A stretch of DNA of 30,451 bases. It comes from Sperchopsis tessellata (Eukaryota > Arthropoda > Insecta > Coleoptera > Hydrophilidae). Made by a program: the position numbers and the translations under genes. Shown piece by piece: positions 21,734 to 29,165 of this stretch (its first letter is position 1; every line of letters starts with the position of its first letter). Under the pieces are notes generated by a model. It had not been told where the DNA came from. It searched no databases and was given only the letters and a program-made list of their open reading frames with translations. The stretch is taken from assembly GCA_033557685.1 (NCBI GenBank), contig JAWQRN010000377.1, positions 1 through 30,451 of the forward strand, written 5' to 3'.

Positions 21734-24700
21734 CAGAATTTGTAACAATTTACTGTAAACTGGAAGCGTTTTGTGGATGTTGTACTTTTCGGCTATACAG
21801 ATTGAATAAGCTAAGCAAATATGGTATAAAAATATTAGTTTTGGTTGACGCTAAGTTATTTACACCATGATGGCTCAATAGATCCGCCTTTGTGTGATTA
21901 ATATAAACCAGAAATAATTACAATAAAACAAAAGGAAGAGTTTATATTGAAAACAGGTTATATGCATTGTATAGTTTTTCACAAAATACTCACTTATATT
22001 CTATTTTTAAACCCGGTTTTATTGTAAACAATGTGACATGTATAAGTGTTAAGATACTTTGATTTTGTGTAGGCAATCTATAGAATATACCGACAGTGTC
22101 TTTTAATAACGCTAAGCCACCTTCTATTTTTGTTAAACAAATATTTCCACTAATGATTTAAATGTTATTTAAGTCATGCAATTATAAGTATTTGATATTA
22201 GATTCGTAACAGAAAAACGTATCAAATGGGTTTGGTGCCCCATACTTTGCCATAATAATCACATATTTGTTCCACTGAATCCTACAACTCCTTAGTTTGA
22301 AGCAGTAAATACCAGATTGCATTTCTTACAAAAAATGTAAGTCCTAAGAAACAGTTTAAGGTACTTCACAGTAAGTAAAACAGAAAATAAAAATCAAAAA
22401 ATAATTCAACCTCGTTCACAAAACTACATATTTTTTCTATCTGAAACATTAGAAAAAAGTTATTTAAAATAAGGAAGTTAAAAATTCTGAGAAAATCAGA
22501 ATTGCAACATTCTATTGAAATGTGTCAAGTAATGCATATTTATATCCCATATACAAATATAAAATTACATTTAATGATCATACAAATAATTCTTTTTCCA
22601 CATGGTATAATATATTTGATTCTTCAGAACACGACAATTACAAATTGTAGTTTAAATTCTGGAATGAACCAAATTAAAATTAATTATGATAAATAATATG
22701 GAGACAGACATTACTCAGTAAAGAATACATCTTACAAAAAATAGTAATATATATATATATTTTTAAATTTATATACCTTGAAAAAAGAAACATAACATCC
22801 ACTTACAAAATTAATTATTGTTAATTTCCCAATGAATATTTAGAATTCATATCTGTAGTTATATATTATTGTTATATTTGATATATTAAATAAGCTAGTA
22901 ATAATGTTTCAGATGATCATCTACCTCCCTTGTCTACTGTAGAAATTAGATCTCTAGCAATTCTGCAGCAGTTACCATTTTTAATAGATTTTAATACTAG
23001 AGTGCTCCTTTTGCGAAGTCTGTGTTACTATAGTTTAACTGAGGAGGTTAGAATAAGACAAGATTTCATCCCAGAGAGTCCTATCTCGGTGAGACGAACA
23101 CATTTATATGAAGATGCTTTTGATAAATTGTCCCAGAAAAATGGTAAGTTGTAAAATATAAATAATTCATTAAATAATATTCGTCAATTTTTAAAATATG
23201 AATTTCATTGCATATTATTATAAGTAGCAGCATGCACATAACATTTAATTTTAACATAGAATATGCATAAAATTATTGACATCAAATTAAGGACACCCAT
23301 ACCTGTCTCATGAAGTAAATGTCACTTAATGTATATTTGTTTTAGATACGAGTATGAGACATAAGCTAAGAATACAATTTGTAAATTCCATGGGCTTAGA
23401 AGAAGCAGGAATTGATGGTGGAGGTATATTCAAAGAATTTATTAATGAAGTTTTGAAAACAGCATTTGATCCAAACCGAGGTTTCTTTCTTCTGACAGCG
23501 GAAAATACTCTGTATCCCAACCCAAATGTCCATTTGATAGTTGATAATTTTGTTGATCATTATTATTTCATTGGAAGATTGGTTGGAAAGGTAAGATTTG
23601 CTTTGCTTTTATAAATATTATTGCAGGTAAACAGACAGATGCCAAGCTCCATGAGAAATAATAGTTTTTAAATATCTTGAAAAGGACAGGAGCTTTGAGG
23701 GCAGTGATAAATGTCACTATATTCCACCTCCCAAAACTGTAGATTTTTAGTTTTGAACAAGATAATATTTTAGTTTATTAGTCAATTGTAATAATGTGAC
23801 AACTGCTATGATGGTTATGGTGGTGACTATTGCACCTATTTAATCTATTCTTCTAAATGATCTTTTATTATTATCTACTAGGGTAATTACGGACATATGC
23901 CAGGTTGAATAAACTGGTACTAAGAGATGCCAGTAGGAGGCAACCGCAAGTTTGTTTACATTTACGTACGTTACACTACAAATATTTTAATTATTAGAAA
24001 CAAGATGCATTTCTGAGTTCCGCTCTTCTTCAGTGACACTGAGTTCCACTTATGCACTCCGAACACGTACTGCGCCATAAGCGTTGTTACATGTATATGC
24101 TTAGAGCTAGGTCTGAATGATTACCAGCACCTTTTTCTGCATAGGTTGTTAAATTAAATTGTTTATTAATTAATATAATAATAATTAATAACAAATTTAT
24201 TAAAAAAATTGTTAATTAAAAATATTCGTACGGCAATGTATGTATATGTAAACAAACCTGCGGGAGTCTCCTACCGACATTTTATTGTCGGGTCATTCCA
24301 TACAACCTGACACCGCTGTAGCATAATAATATTGGTACTAAGAGATTTTTTACTGACTAAATACTAATATTTTGTTATGTATTTAATAGAACCATTACAA
24401 ATTTGTTTATGTCGGTATTTCTTATATGTTCCTCCAAGAACTACTAACGATCTGGTACATCTGTTACCAATTTGTATATATATGTTTGGTATCTCTTTCT
24501 TTATCTATGCAACTATTTAAGTTTATATATTATTTCATAGTAGTATTACCTAATATTTTTTAACATTTGCCATAACTTTAAAAATTATTAAACAATAGTT
24601 AATAACTATAAGGGAAACGGTTATGGTTAGAAACTGTCAACCTGGAAACAATTAGTAAGAATTATTGCTGACTTTTAGAGGCACAAGGGCTTTATTATAA

Positions 24701-27700
24701 CAAATACCTTACAATATATGAGATAATAACAACAACAAATTATCAATTATAAAATATGAAACTGAAAATAATTTTAGAAATAAAAAATGAGTACTCAGGT
24801 ACACAAAGCCGGAATCACATATTTTATATATTATTTATATATTAGCTTCCAGCCATTAGAATATGCTTTCATACGTCCTTTAAGTGAGGTGTGACTAAGC
24901 AATTTAACACTCTCCAACACTGAAATATAAGTAAATACTATATAAAATGGTCTAGTGGAATTAAACTCCGATGGCGAAGTTATGCACATTGGTTCTGAAA
25001 GATACAAGCTTATACAAATATGGAGGTGATGTAAAATAAAAATTTTATGATAAAACCAAGACATATATATATATATATTCAACCAACATTACAAAATAAG
25101 GGTATATGAAATGCACGATCAACAACTCATACCAAAAATAAATCTAAGGCCAGAATTTTGTACCTTTTGGGATCTCTCTTACACCTCTCTCTGTCTCCTT
25201 AGATGATTTGTCGTTTACTTTTAGAACATTTCTTGTCTTCACATATATTCCTTCCATCCTGATAGTCTTTTTCTTGCTATCTTGATACAGATCTTATATG
25301 CTATGCCTGCTTCGGTGTTTGTGCTCGTTCATTACTTCCCTTTTTTATATCTCTTTTCTTTCTTGCATAATTCTTTGTACTCTTTTGCGATCTGTCTATA
25401 TGTTTCTTTCGTTTTGTTTCCTCTTCTCCACTATATTAAAGCCCTTCTGGTATGTTTCTTTTTTGCTCTACATTCTTTATCCTACCATCTGTGGCTATTC
25501 ATTCTTCCCTCTATTATTATTTTTCTTTTCTTACTCGTAGCCCTGTTTATTTCATGGACTAAATTCTTCATTTCTTTATCTACACTATCCTCAATGAAAA
25601 TTACATGTTGCAATTTCTCTCTATATTTCTCTTTATCCTCATCATTCTGGAATCTCACCTCTCACCTTTCTCTTGTGCCTTCTCCACTGTTCATATTTGT
25701 TTAACTTCTTTTCTTCAAACTCTCCGGCTGGTGTTCTGACTCAGTTCTATCTGCAACTTTTATACATTCTACTTCATCTGTAATCTTGTCGTTAACTTCT
25801 ATTTAATACAGTACCGCATCTCCCTTATGTCTAATTTTGTATTCTCCCTCTTCATCCCAATGTGTTTCTCCATTCAGAACTGCCCATCCTGTATCTGCCA
25901 GCTTTTCAAAGAAATTCTTCCCTCTATTTTGTATGGTGTCTTTTGACTCCCTAGAGGTGTAATTTCACCAAATTTTAAAATACTTCAAGTTTTAGGTACA
26001 AAAACCCAAATTGATTAAGTTGTGTGGTGGATAGAAATATATACAAACTTCTATCCATGTTCATTTTATATTCTTTAAAAATTATCGTTTTCTAAAACAT
26101 AGACCTGTATTTATAATGGTTGTAGGTTATTACAATGCCAAGAGAATATAATTCAAATACCTAGAAACCATACAAAAACATAATCCAACAGTTTTGAAAA
26201 AAAGCAGTGGAGGATGTTAAGAATAATGTCCTAACAATAACGAAACTGCAGACAATATGGAATACACTTTTCTATAATATATCGCCACGTAAAAAAGGGA
26301 GATACCATCAAAGTTCAGGAAAGACAGACTTCTTTGTCAAAATATGATAAATGAATTCTTGTAGATCAAATGATCCAACACTTTTACATTGCAAATGATC
26401 GATAAGGAGTTTTCTGACAAAAAAAATACAAGTGGTGCGATTTAAAGATAACTTAACAGGAAAAGAATTTGTCTACTCATTTCTGAAAACGGAAAAAAAG
26501 AAGTTTTCTATAGAATATGCAAAACAAGTAAAAGAAATTGTGTGGCTGTCTCGCACGAAGCTATTAATGGCTACTGCAATAGGTTGCAAGAAAAGCTTCC
26601 AGGTGTGCCACTTTAAAATTTAGTGAATTGTGACGAGATCAATTTGTGCGATAACTCTTTTAGAAATGGTAATTACCAAATGAGGCTGGAAGTATGCTGA
26701 GAGGCTAATGATTTGATGCTTTCTGCTCCTTTTGATAACACCCAGGATGAAATGATGGTCTGGAAGTTTAGTAGACCTTCTTAAAAGCATGAGATATGAA
26801 GGAGCAGGTGTATCTACTTATACAAAAAGAAAAAAAGTTGATGTTCTTCCAGGATAAAGTGTTGTTGCACCTGCACTGAGTCTGCGAATGAATTGAGTTT
26901 GCACAATTTATATTCAGAACCTCCTTCAGAGCAAGTACCTGTGATAATGATTCCATTCAAGAAGAGTCTGTAACAAGAAATCAGATCAGTTTTGTACTAT
27001 ATCTTTTGGTTTTCTGGGAGATAACTGTGTGTTGGCTATTATTTTTGCCAACATTTCGTCCACTGTTGCAGGGGACATTATCAAGACATGCAGCTCATAA
27101 AGGTGCTAGGTGTGGATGTTGACCAGCTTAAAAAAGTGCTACGTATAGACAGACATGTAGTTCTCAGAAGTGCTAGTCATAGAATAAATTAACAATAAGC
27201 ACAGGGTTATCTCCTCAAAAACCTGAAGATATCTTCTGAAGCTGTGGTGGTATACGTTCAGATATGCATTCTTACATCTATTAGAAGTCTCAGAAACAGA
27301 ATGGAACCTGATTTTATGAGAAGTCACAATATCTTACTTATTTTATGTAAACAAAGAAGATATACAAGAAGGTGATTGACTTATTGTAATTTTTCTATAT
27401 ACACAATGAGGCTGGAAGTTCAGCTTCTAGTATCAAACGATATATAGGGAAAATAATAACTGTGACAAAAAATGGGAATTTTGAGGTCCGATTTTATCAT
27501 CAAAATAATGGGAGAGAGGTCCCAGGACATTTTTACGAATTACGAGATACACCATAATTAACAGATTTTAACTATAACCAAGTTGTTGGGAAACTTAATC
27601 CACGTACAGATACAAAAGTGTCAAAAAATTTGATGCTGATATTCAAAAACCTTTTTTTTTAATATATATTTTCAGTGAAAATGCATTATTGTGCAAATTT

Positions 27701-29165
27701 CTTCCATTAAAAAAGTACATATTTTGTTTAAATGTTTATTATTTAATGTTTCCATTCACCTCCTTAAAATGATAATAAAATAACGCAATTTAAATTAATG
27801 GGCGTTTTTATACACCATAAAAGCAGGTTAATAGAAACACAGATTTTTTTTTGTCTCATCGACACTTTTGAAGATGTAACTAGACAAAATGGCAAAAAAT
27901 AGATCAATGCCCAGATTTTAATATAGTTAGATTAGTAGCAGCGTTTTTTCCATAAACCAGTATAGGAACGTTTATGCATGAATGTTTATTCTATATTTTC
28001 CTCCTTCTGTAGTAATTTTTCATTCTTGAATGTTCTCGCCCTTCTGTTCAACTGGTTCCTTTTCTCCTCTTCATTCCTGTAATTATATACCCCATTGCTC
28101 TTTTTCCTTTGTTCGTTCTCGTTACATGTTAACAGTTTTAAATATATTCCGTGGGTAATTTATGTTTCAAATTTTCCAATTATTTCCTCTATCAATGTTT
28201 CTGTTAATCCCACAAACCTCATGACATAATTCCAAAAATCTTCATTCAGTAAAAATTCTACTGAAAACTAGCCACAACCTACTGATACACATTTATAAAC
28301 ACGAATTAAGTCATGTAAGACTGTAAGGTCTTTTTTTAAATGAAAAAATAGTTTATTTTTGAAATTAAGATTGCCAACAAGGGTATTTTGGCTTGAAAAG
28401 TTTAGGTCTAGTTTTTCTTTTTTGGGTCAAACTAAAGCTGAATGTTGTAACACTATTTGTAATTCAACAGTACTCTAGAATTATGTTATCTATTGACATC
28501 GTAATAAAATTATTTAGTCAAAAAATCATAATAAAATTGTATATCTGAACTATATATTTTTCTATTTTCATGTATTTTTGTTTGTTTCAGGCATTGTTCG
28601 AAAATATCTTGGTAGATTTACCTCTTGCAGAATTTTTCCTTGCAAAACTATTAATTGACAGAGCGAGTGCTCACTATCTAGAATCTTTAGATCCTGTTTT
28701 ATACAGGAATCTGTTATATTTACGGGATTATACGGGAAATGTACAAGACTTAGGATTAGATTTTACGATAGTAAATAATGATTTAGGAGAAACTAGGGTA
28801 AGAGACTAAAGTTTTAATATGTTAATATGTCATTGTATTTTGAAGTGTTGTAATTTAATTTCAATTAGTAAATAATACAAAATATATCTAATATATTTAT
28901 AATGTTTAGATAGTTGAATTGAAGCCTAATGGAAACAACATTCCTGTAACAAACTACAATAGATTGGAATACATACATCGACTGGCTGATCTTAAACTCA
29001 ATGTTCAAATTAAGAGGCAATGTGTAGCTTTTCGTGAGGGAATTGATAGTGTGGTTCCAACTCTTTGGTTAAAACTCTTCAATCATAATGAGTTACAGGT
29101 TATAATTGGCGGAGATACTCAAGAAATGGATATAACTGACCTTAAATTGAATACGGCATATGCAG
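3183..29165 (+). CDS. UBE3C: UBE3C, HECT-type E3 ubiquitin-protein ligase (12 exons visible, 3' end outside window)
   Basis: Join of 3183-3305, 8798-8983, 9040-9241, 12352-12663, 15563-15845, 15920-16104, 16215-16333, 20232-20436, 22913-23143, 23346-23590, 28591-28797 and 28910-29165; an 18-nt microexon at 20929-20946 may be added. All junctions are GT-AG and keep frame, giving about 851 residues. Order: N-terminal FEGNFRNRP...LSGASKK segment (in UBE3C the N-terminus binds the proteasome), IQ motif near residues 52-64, helical middle region, then HECT N-lobe from about residue 620 (GIDGGGIFKEF, YPNP, LESLDP, NDLGE, IPVTNYNR). The family transfers ubiquitin through a C-lobe cysteine, building K29/K48-linked chains on proteasome substrates. 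That cysteine and the last ~100 residues lie past the window. Predicted total (~950) is shorter than the human protein (1083) because loops are reduced. Confidence 0.95.
3504..3891 (-). pseudogene. Non-LTR retrotransposon (LINE) 3' coding remnant
   Basis: The minus strand encodes the C-terminal part of a LINE polyprotein. It begins MLLYGIE (the LLYGAE-W block after the reverse transcriptase), followed by NFQNVAVKAHIKNILG. After stops it reads KTVTRSKACYPGHMFQYDNY (equivalent to K-RK--Y-GH-MR---Y), then ends near AQSREEYQIMVSHFG (AQDRE-YR-MV--F). Two in-frame stops near 3770-3780 show it is dead. Confidence 0.65.
4706..4734. repeat. TA microsatellite followed by poly-T
   Basis: About eight TA units (4706-4721) run into a 13-nt T tract. 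Confidence 0.85.
5329..5597 (-). pseudogene. Mariner-type transposase N-terminal fragment next to a possible TIR
   Basis: On the minus strand MFSLEKKVFLAEFMFKNDNK (from 5597) resembles the start of the DUF4817-type helix-turn-helix of IS630/Tc1/mariner transposases in insects (M-T-EQRVFLVE-Y-). The frame ends at 5403. About 50 bp on lies gggcaatcgaaaagtttctt (5329-5348), which has the look of a mariner terminal repeat (xGGxxxxxAAAGTTTCTTCGC). The matching opposite end was not found. Confidence 0.45.
7477..7960 (+). pseudogene. Mariner (Tc1/mariner superfamily) transposase relic
   Basis: Plus-strand pieces read VHHWNPLNKQESMQWIHKGS then SPPK-stop-SKIRFSKKK (mariner ETWVHHF-PE-K-QS-QW-H--SP-PKK-K), then YYPPFSPELALSDFFN (the PYSPDLAPSDF block holding the third catalytic D), then HLRQKHFASDKQDGVKQYLQ and FFSEDMRQW (HLRG--F-SDE-V---V, FF--GI--L). 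Several stops and loss of the middle catalytic segment show it cannot be active. Confidence 0.75.
8798..8983 (+). CDS. UBE3C: UBE3C exon 2, IQ motif
   Basis: 62 codons, phase 0 at both ends, tttctag acceptor and gtaagt donor. It contains ILQSYTRSYLARK (residues 52-64), which fits the IQ calmodulin-binding consensus and aligns without gaps to the IQ of vertebrate UBE3C. It then reads LREQLTRLLFFYDTNKD, the conserved RQLLFFY stretch. Confidence 0.93.
9040..9241 (+). CDS. UBE3C: UBE3C exon 3
   Basis: Follows a 56-bp intron, the shortest in the gene. Encodes helical residues 104-170 plus one base. The middle reads WLIKRMLVIHLKILPTN, matching the QIKRLMSLC region of the family, and the exon ends LSYLINKG at the phase-1 donor gttagt. 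Confidence 0.92.
9702..9828 (+). pseudogene. LINE reverse-transcriptase fragment (DYQKAF block)
   Basis: KHNVEIAWVDYQKAFHSYDW matches the N-x-x-x-AWVDYQKAFDSVPH block of a non-LTR reverse transcriptase (motif A). The frame then continues RELVLDKLLTRKPQFDALC to a stop. It may come from a different LINE than the fragment starting at about 10140. Confidence 0.6.
10140..11625 (+). pseudogene. Degenerate LINE: reverse transcriptase to 3' tail
   Basis: Plus-strand pieces in order: LKGGKATGINGIGAELLKAD (LK-GKAPGIDGIPAELLKA), NWRQ-stop region then LLCVTSKIMTRIIINRMKSQ (LL-V-SKI--RII--R), MSFLDFEKAFDRIGRKNIWK then SYGIPQKYIKIMQLLYEDY, a YAD box with a frame break near 10760, NIEKTKMM (INxEKTK), LTRVGKAQKAFMVLRKIWST, DKCLRIILGIHWPDKIS, KHKWRWMGHMLRRP. 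Motif B (S-GVRQG) is missing, apparently deleted near 10740. A TA microsatellite sits inside it. The 3' end near attccgctaggaataaa (11586-11602) is followed by an ACATACATACAT tail (11607-11618), as expected of a simple-repeat LINE tail. Confidence 0.8.
10465..10503. repeat. TA microsatellite inside the LINE relic
   Basis: About 19 TA units replace the expected sequence between the SKI--RII and FLDFEKAFD blocks of the reverse transcriptase. Confidence 0.9.
12352..12663 (+). CDS. UBE3C: UBE3C exon 4
   Basis: 104 residues, phase 1 in and out. It begins YCHQLRMYLDASY, matching the GYYRSLYLLINS segment of vertebrate UBE3C. It continues through LLSEFVNNFLSPQITPHIKY and LIPYLRNAKKFPYHDIVQYL, equivalent to the FTEEFLAAPFTDQIFHFIIPAL region. 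The donor is gtgagc at 12664. Confidence 0.93.
13065..13312 (-). mobile_element. tRNA-derived SINE, minus orientation
   Basis: The minus strand starts AGCCGTCTTGTAGCTCAGTG at 13312. It has an A box (TAGCTCAGTGGCTA, about 13290-13303) and a B box (GGGTTCAAATCCC, 13248-13260), the internal RNA polymerase III promoter of a tRNA. GCCGTCT near the start can pair with AGGCGGT at about 13239-13245, an almost complete acceptor stem. About 170 bp of non-tRNA body follow, then an A/T-rich tail (about 13028-13064). This is the head-body-tail plan of a tRNA SINE. The D arm is weak and the anticodon arm odd, so a functional tRNA is unlikely. Confidence 0.75.
14111..14525 (-). pseudogene. piggyBac-like transposase N-terminal relic
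   Basis: The minus strand begins MAVRSKKILTQIELERAAQC (14525), a basic start then the LT-xE-L-x-A opening of piggyBac transposases. A long Asp/Glu/Ser-rich stretch follows. After a one-base frame change (around 14270-14300) it reads LTFTGEPDIKIQISPNSSCI then EIFQFFFENALNDKIV, matching the F-G-P-G-(I/V)------TPLDFF-LFF-----D-IV block before the DDE core. Everything downstream (the catalytic domain) is missing. Confidence 0.65.
14700..15005. mobile_element. Terminal-inverted-repeat element, copy 1
   Basis: About 306 bp. The left end (cttcaggttttctgggagat, 14700-14719, continuing to gtgttggc) is matched on the opposite strand by the right end (14971-15005: agccaacatacggttacctc then acggaaaaccggaag). 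The inner parts near both ends share gttgcaggg-a-attaa/aca and acatgtagct blocks, so the fold-back extends well beyond the tips. Inside, a unit of about 37 nt built on agagctacatg...agaactttttag recurs (about 14809-14847, 14876-14912, partial after). No open reading frame. Copy 2 lies at 27006. Confidence 0.75.
15563..15845 (+). CDS. UBE3C: UBE3C exon 5, with an acidic linker and SIM-like motif
   Basis: Acceptor tatttcag, phase 1 in, phase 2 out. Encodes residues about 275-368. It includes VINLTDDSDEE (residues 297-307), a hydrophobic-acidic stretch where human UBE3C has only a serine/glutamate-rich acidic loop. The rest (LQEYIFLLNNQERVKKILLY..., LLSLTHLCHNLL) matches the helical region before LLYSLAF in the family. 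The donor is gttagt at 15846. The nearby gtaaac at 15850 would put exon 6 out of frame. Confidence 0.9.
15920..16104 (+). CDS. UBE3C: UBE3C exon 6
   Basis: Follows a 74-bp intron. With the split ATG codon restored it reads FMLVYMLALKGTFINKLWQF, matching VRLLYSLAFNARFLRHLWF of vertebrate UBE3C. It ends FTFYTETLTDS at the phase-1 donor gtaata. Confidence 0.92.
16215..16333 (+). CDS. UBE3C: UBE3C exon 7
   Basis: 39 codons after the split codon. FTSEELSAMSELLKNVALNL then IELAFP matches the family's PFTLEELIMLSRCLRDACLGIIKLAYP. The acceptor is ttcttacag and the donor gtaagt. Confidence 0.92.
16334..20231 (+). other. UBE3C intron 7 (3.9 kb)
   Basis: Holds the hAT relic (17755-18715). The parts 16334-17750 and 18716-20231 are AT-rich without recognised genes or repeats. 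Confidence 0.6.
17755..18715 (-). pseudogene. hAT-superfamily (ZBED/Charlie-like) transposase relic
   Basis: Minus-strand pieces in order: VQRRIFDMVTDTEEQVVEGI (RRI-DM--DIE-QL-E), then after a one-base shift DESTNMRYHAILLRFVRYSE and ELLYCFDLPERTATSEIF (the LDESTD--NCAQLL-FVRY and L---TTG-DIF blocks, with a catalytic Asp), EYFQAQGLDWEKCVGV then a stop where CTDGA is expected, IFTLRNKMLSKSKLPLWESN with EDTEMFTLLQEFM, and ALSVIKETKK (the C-terminal GFS-L--IK-K--N block). The segment between is largely deleted. Multiple stops and shifts; not functional. Confidence 0.72.
20232..20436 (+). CDS. UBE3C: UBE3C exon 8
   Basis: Phase 0 in, phase 1 out. LNAVKMLYTLDLRKHFCKLG and FWTKKKIHI match the ITNLVKMLKSRDTRRNFCPPNHWL block. 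The C-terminal part (TVKPFHGLVDEDE) is acidic and not obviously conserved with vertebrates. Confidence 0.9.
20929..20946 (+). CDS. UBE3C: Candidate UBE3C microexon (18 nt)
   Basis: A ctgtttcag acceptor is followed by 18 nt and a GT (gtgaaa). The exon is phase 1 in and out, so including it adds six residues, DRKRER, between exon 8 and the next exon, and skipping it is also in frame. The linker is longer in vertebrate UBE3C, so there is room. The donor is weak (no +5 G); RNA evidence is needed. Confidence 0.42.
21702..21728. repeat. TA microsatellite
   Basis: About 13 TA units, preceded by ggggcaca. Confidence 0.88.
22913..23143 (+). CDS. UBE3C: UBE3C exon 9 (tenth if the microexon is used)
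   Basis: Encodes DDHLPPLSTVEIRSLAILQQ then LPFLIDFNTRVLLLRSL, equivalent to the family's PPLS...ERQLAVLTELPFVVPFEERVKIFQ. It ends ISVRRTHLYEDAFDKLSQKN, the invariant lead-in to the HECT domain (xRRNYIYEDAYDKLSPEN). The donor is gtaagt. Confidence 0.95.
23346..23590 (+). CDS. UBE3C: UBE3C exon encoding the start of the HECT domain
   Basis: Reads MRHKLRIQFVNSMGLEEAGI, then DGGGIFKEFINEVLKTAFDP and NRGFFLLTAENTLYPNPNVH, ending HYYFIGRLVGK. The E-A-G-x-D-G-G-G-x-x-(R/K)-E-F signature and YPNP are HECT N-lobe hallmarks involved in folding and E2 binding. Follows a 202-bp intron and ends in phase 0. Confidence 0.97.
23901..24310. mobile_element. Non-coding terminal-inverted-repeat element (MITE-like)
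   Basis: The left arm (about 23901-23972: caggttg..., then agtaggaggcaaccgcaagt, ttgtttacatttacgtacgt) is the near-perfect reverse complement of the right arm (24227-24310: cgtacggcaatgtatgtata, tgtaaacaaacctgcgggag, tctcctaccgac...caacctg). The ~255 bp between has no open frame. The exact tips are unclear; similarity fades outside caggttg/caacctg. Confidence 0.7.
25140..25975 (-). pseudogene. LINE relic, part B: end of the endonuclease domain and following linker
   Basis: Minus strand: RESKDTIQNRGKNFFEKLAD then TGWAVLNGETHWDEEGEYKI, then after a stop VADRTESEHQPESLKKR. These match the AP-type endonuclease of LINEs (S-D---N--G--L-----G--ILNG---GD--GE-T, and the catalytic SDH-P near its end, here SEHQP). 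The following ~550 bp is purine-rich on the minus strand with Lys/Arg/Glu-rich frames, as expected for the linker before the reverse transcriptase. Stops show decay. Confidence 0.65.
26135..27645 (+). pseudogene. pogo/Tigger-like (DDE_1, jerky-type) transposase relic
   Basis: Plus-strand pieces: MPREYNSNT...KAVEDVKNNVLTITKL (start of the psq-type helix-turn-helix: MPR-Y-RKT--G-W----L--A----N--T----), FKDNLTGKEFVYSFLKTEKK (the CENP-B-type --MAG-DW--SFLKR), VDLLKSMRYEGAGVSTYTKR then KKVDVLPG (LL--L--MRY-------K-KKR--V-PGKS), and after TIR element copy 2, RYIGKIITVTKNGNFEVRFY with HFYEL (the YVGKI-----G-Y-V-FLR C-terminal tail). The DDE catalytic core is largely absent and stops are frequent. 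Confidence 0.6.
27006..27228. mobile_element. Terminal-inverted-repeat element, copy 2 (inserted in the pogo relic)
   Basis: About 223 bp with ends like copy 1: ttggttttctgggagataac on the left, and cagggttatctcctcaaaaa then cctgaag on the right. The inner gttgcaggggacattatcaa (27063-27082) and agacatgtag blocks also match copy 1. The 7-mer atatctt lies directly on both sides (26999-27005 and 27229-27235), a possible target-site duplication. Unlike copy 1 it also keeps gccaacatttcgtccactgt only on its left arm, so the right arm is partly deleted. Confidence 0.72.
28005..28258 (-). pseudogene. LINE relic, part A: start of the endonuclease domain
   Basis: Minus strand: LNEDFWNYVMRFVGLTETLI then EEIIGKFE, matching the D---LTETW-------I block of the LINE AP-type endonuclease, where Glu of TET is catalytic. 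A lysine/arginine-rich stretch follows (KKSNGVYNYRNEEEKRN). Same strand and correct order to be the beginning of the element whose later part is at 25140-25975. Confidence 0.55.
28591..28797 (+). CDS. UBE3C: UBE3C exon, HECT N-lobe middle
   Basis: 69 codons, phase 0 at both ends. ALFENILVDLPLAEFFLAKL matches ALYENxLVELPFAxFFLxKL. LESLDPVLYRNLLYLRDY and LGLDFTIVNNDLGE match the next HECT blocks. Compared with human UBE3C, the loop between AKLL and LESLDP is about two residues shorter. Confidence 0.97.
28910..29165 (+). CDS. UBE3C: UBE3C last visible exon, HECT N-lobe end
   Basis: Begins IVELKPNGNNIPVTNYNRLE, then YIHRLADLKLNVQIKRQCVA and WLKLFNHNELQVIIGG. These match VELK-GG--IPVTxxNRxxYI, QIRxQxxAFxxG and the F-x-x-x-E-x-Q-x-L-I-S-G block. 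It ends in phase 1 at the donor gtaaga (29166). The C-lobe exon with the ubiquitin-accepting cysteine was not found in the remaining 1.3 kb. Confidence 0.95.

Larger units (their letters stand above)
20437..22912 (+). other. UBE3C intron 8 (2.5 kb) with TA microsatellite
   Basis: Apart from the candidate microexon at 20929 and a TA repeat at 21702-21728, I see no transposon protein remnant here, unlike most of the other long introns. The rest is AT-rich. Confidence 0.55.
23591..28590 (+). other. UBE3C intron before the HECT-middle exon (5.0 kb), packed with nested elements
   Basis: From left to right: TIR element (23901-24310), LINE part B minus (25140-25975), pogo/Tigger-like relic (26135-27645) containing TIR element copy 2, LINE part A minus (28005-28258). 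The stretches 24347-25139, 27646-28004 and 28259-28590 are AT-rich with only a short TA run near 25064-25078. Confidence 0.65.

Noticed and set aside
25282..25704. 140-codon plus-strand open frame rich in Phe, Leu and Ser, resembling a membrane protein
   Set aside because: It is the complement of the purine-rich linker of a minus-strand LINE relic; the hydrophobic appearance follows from pyrimidine-rich DNA.
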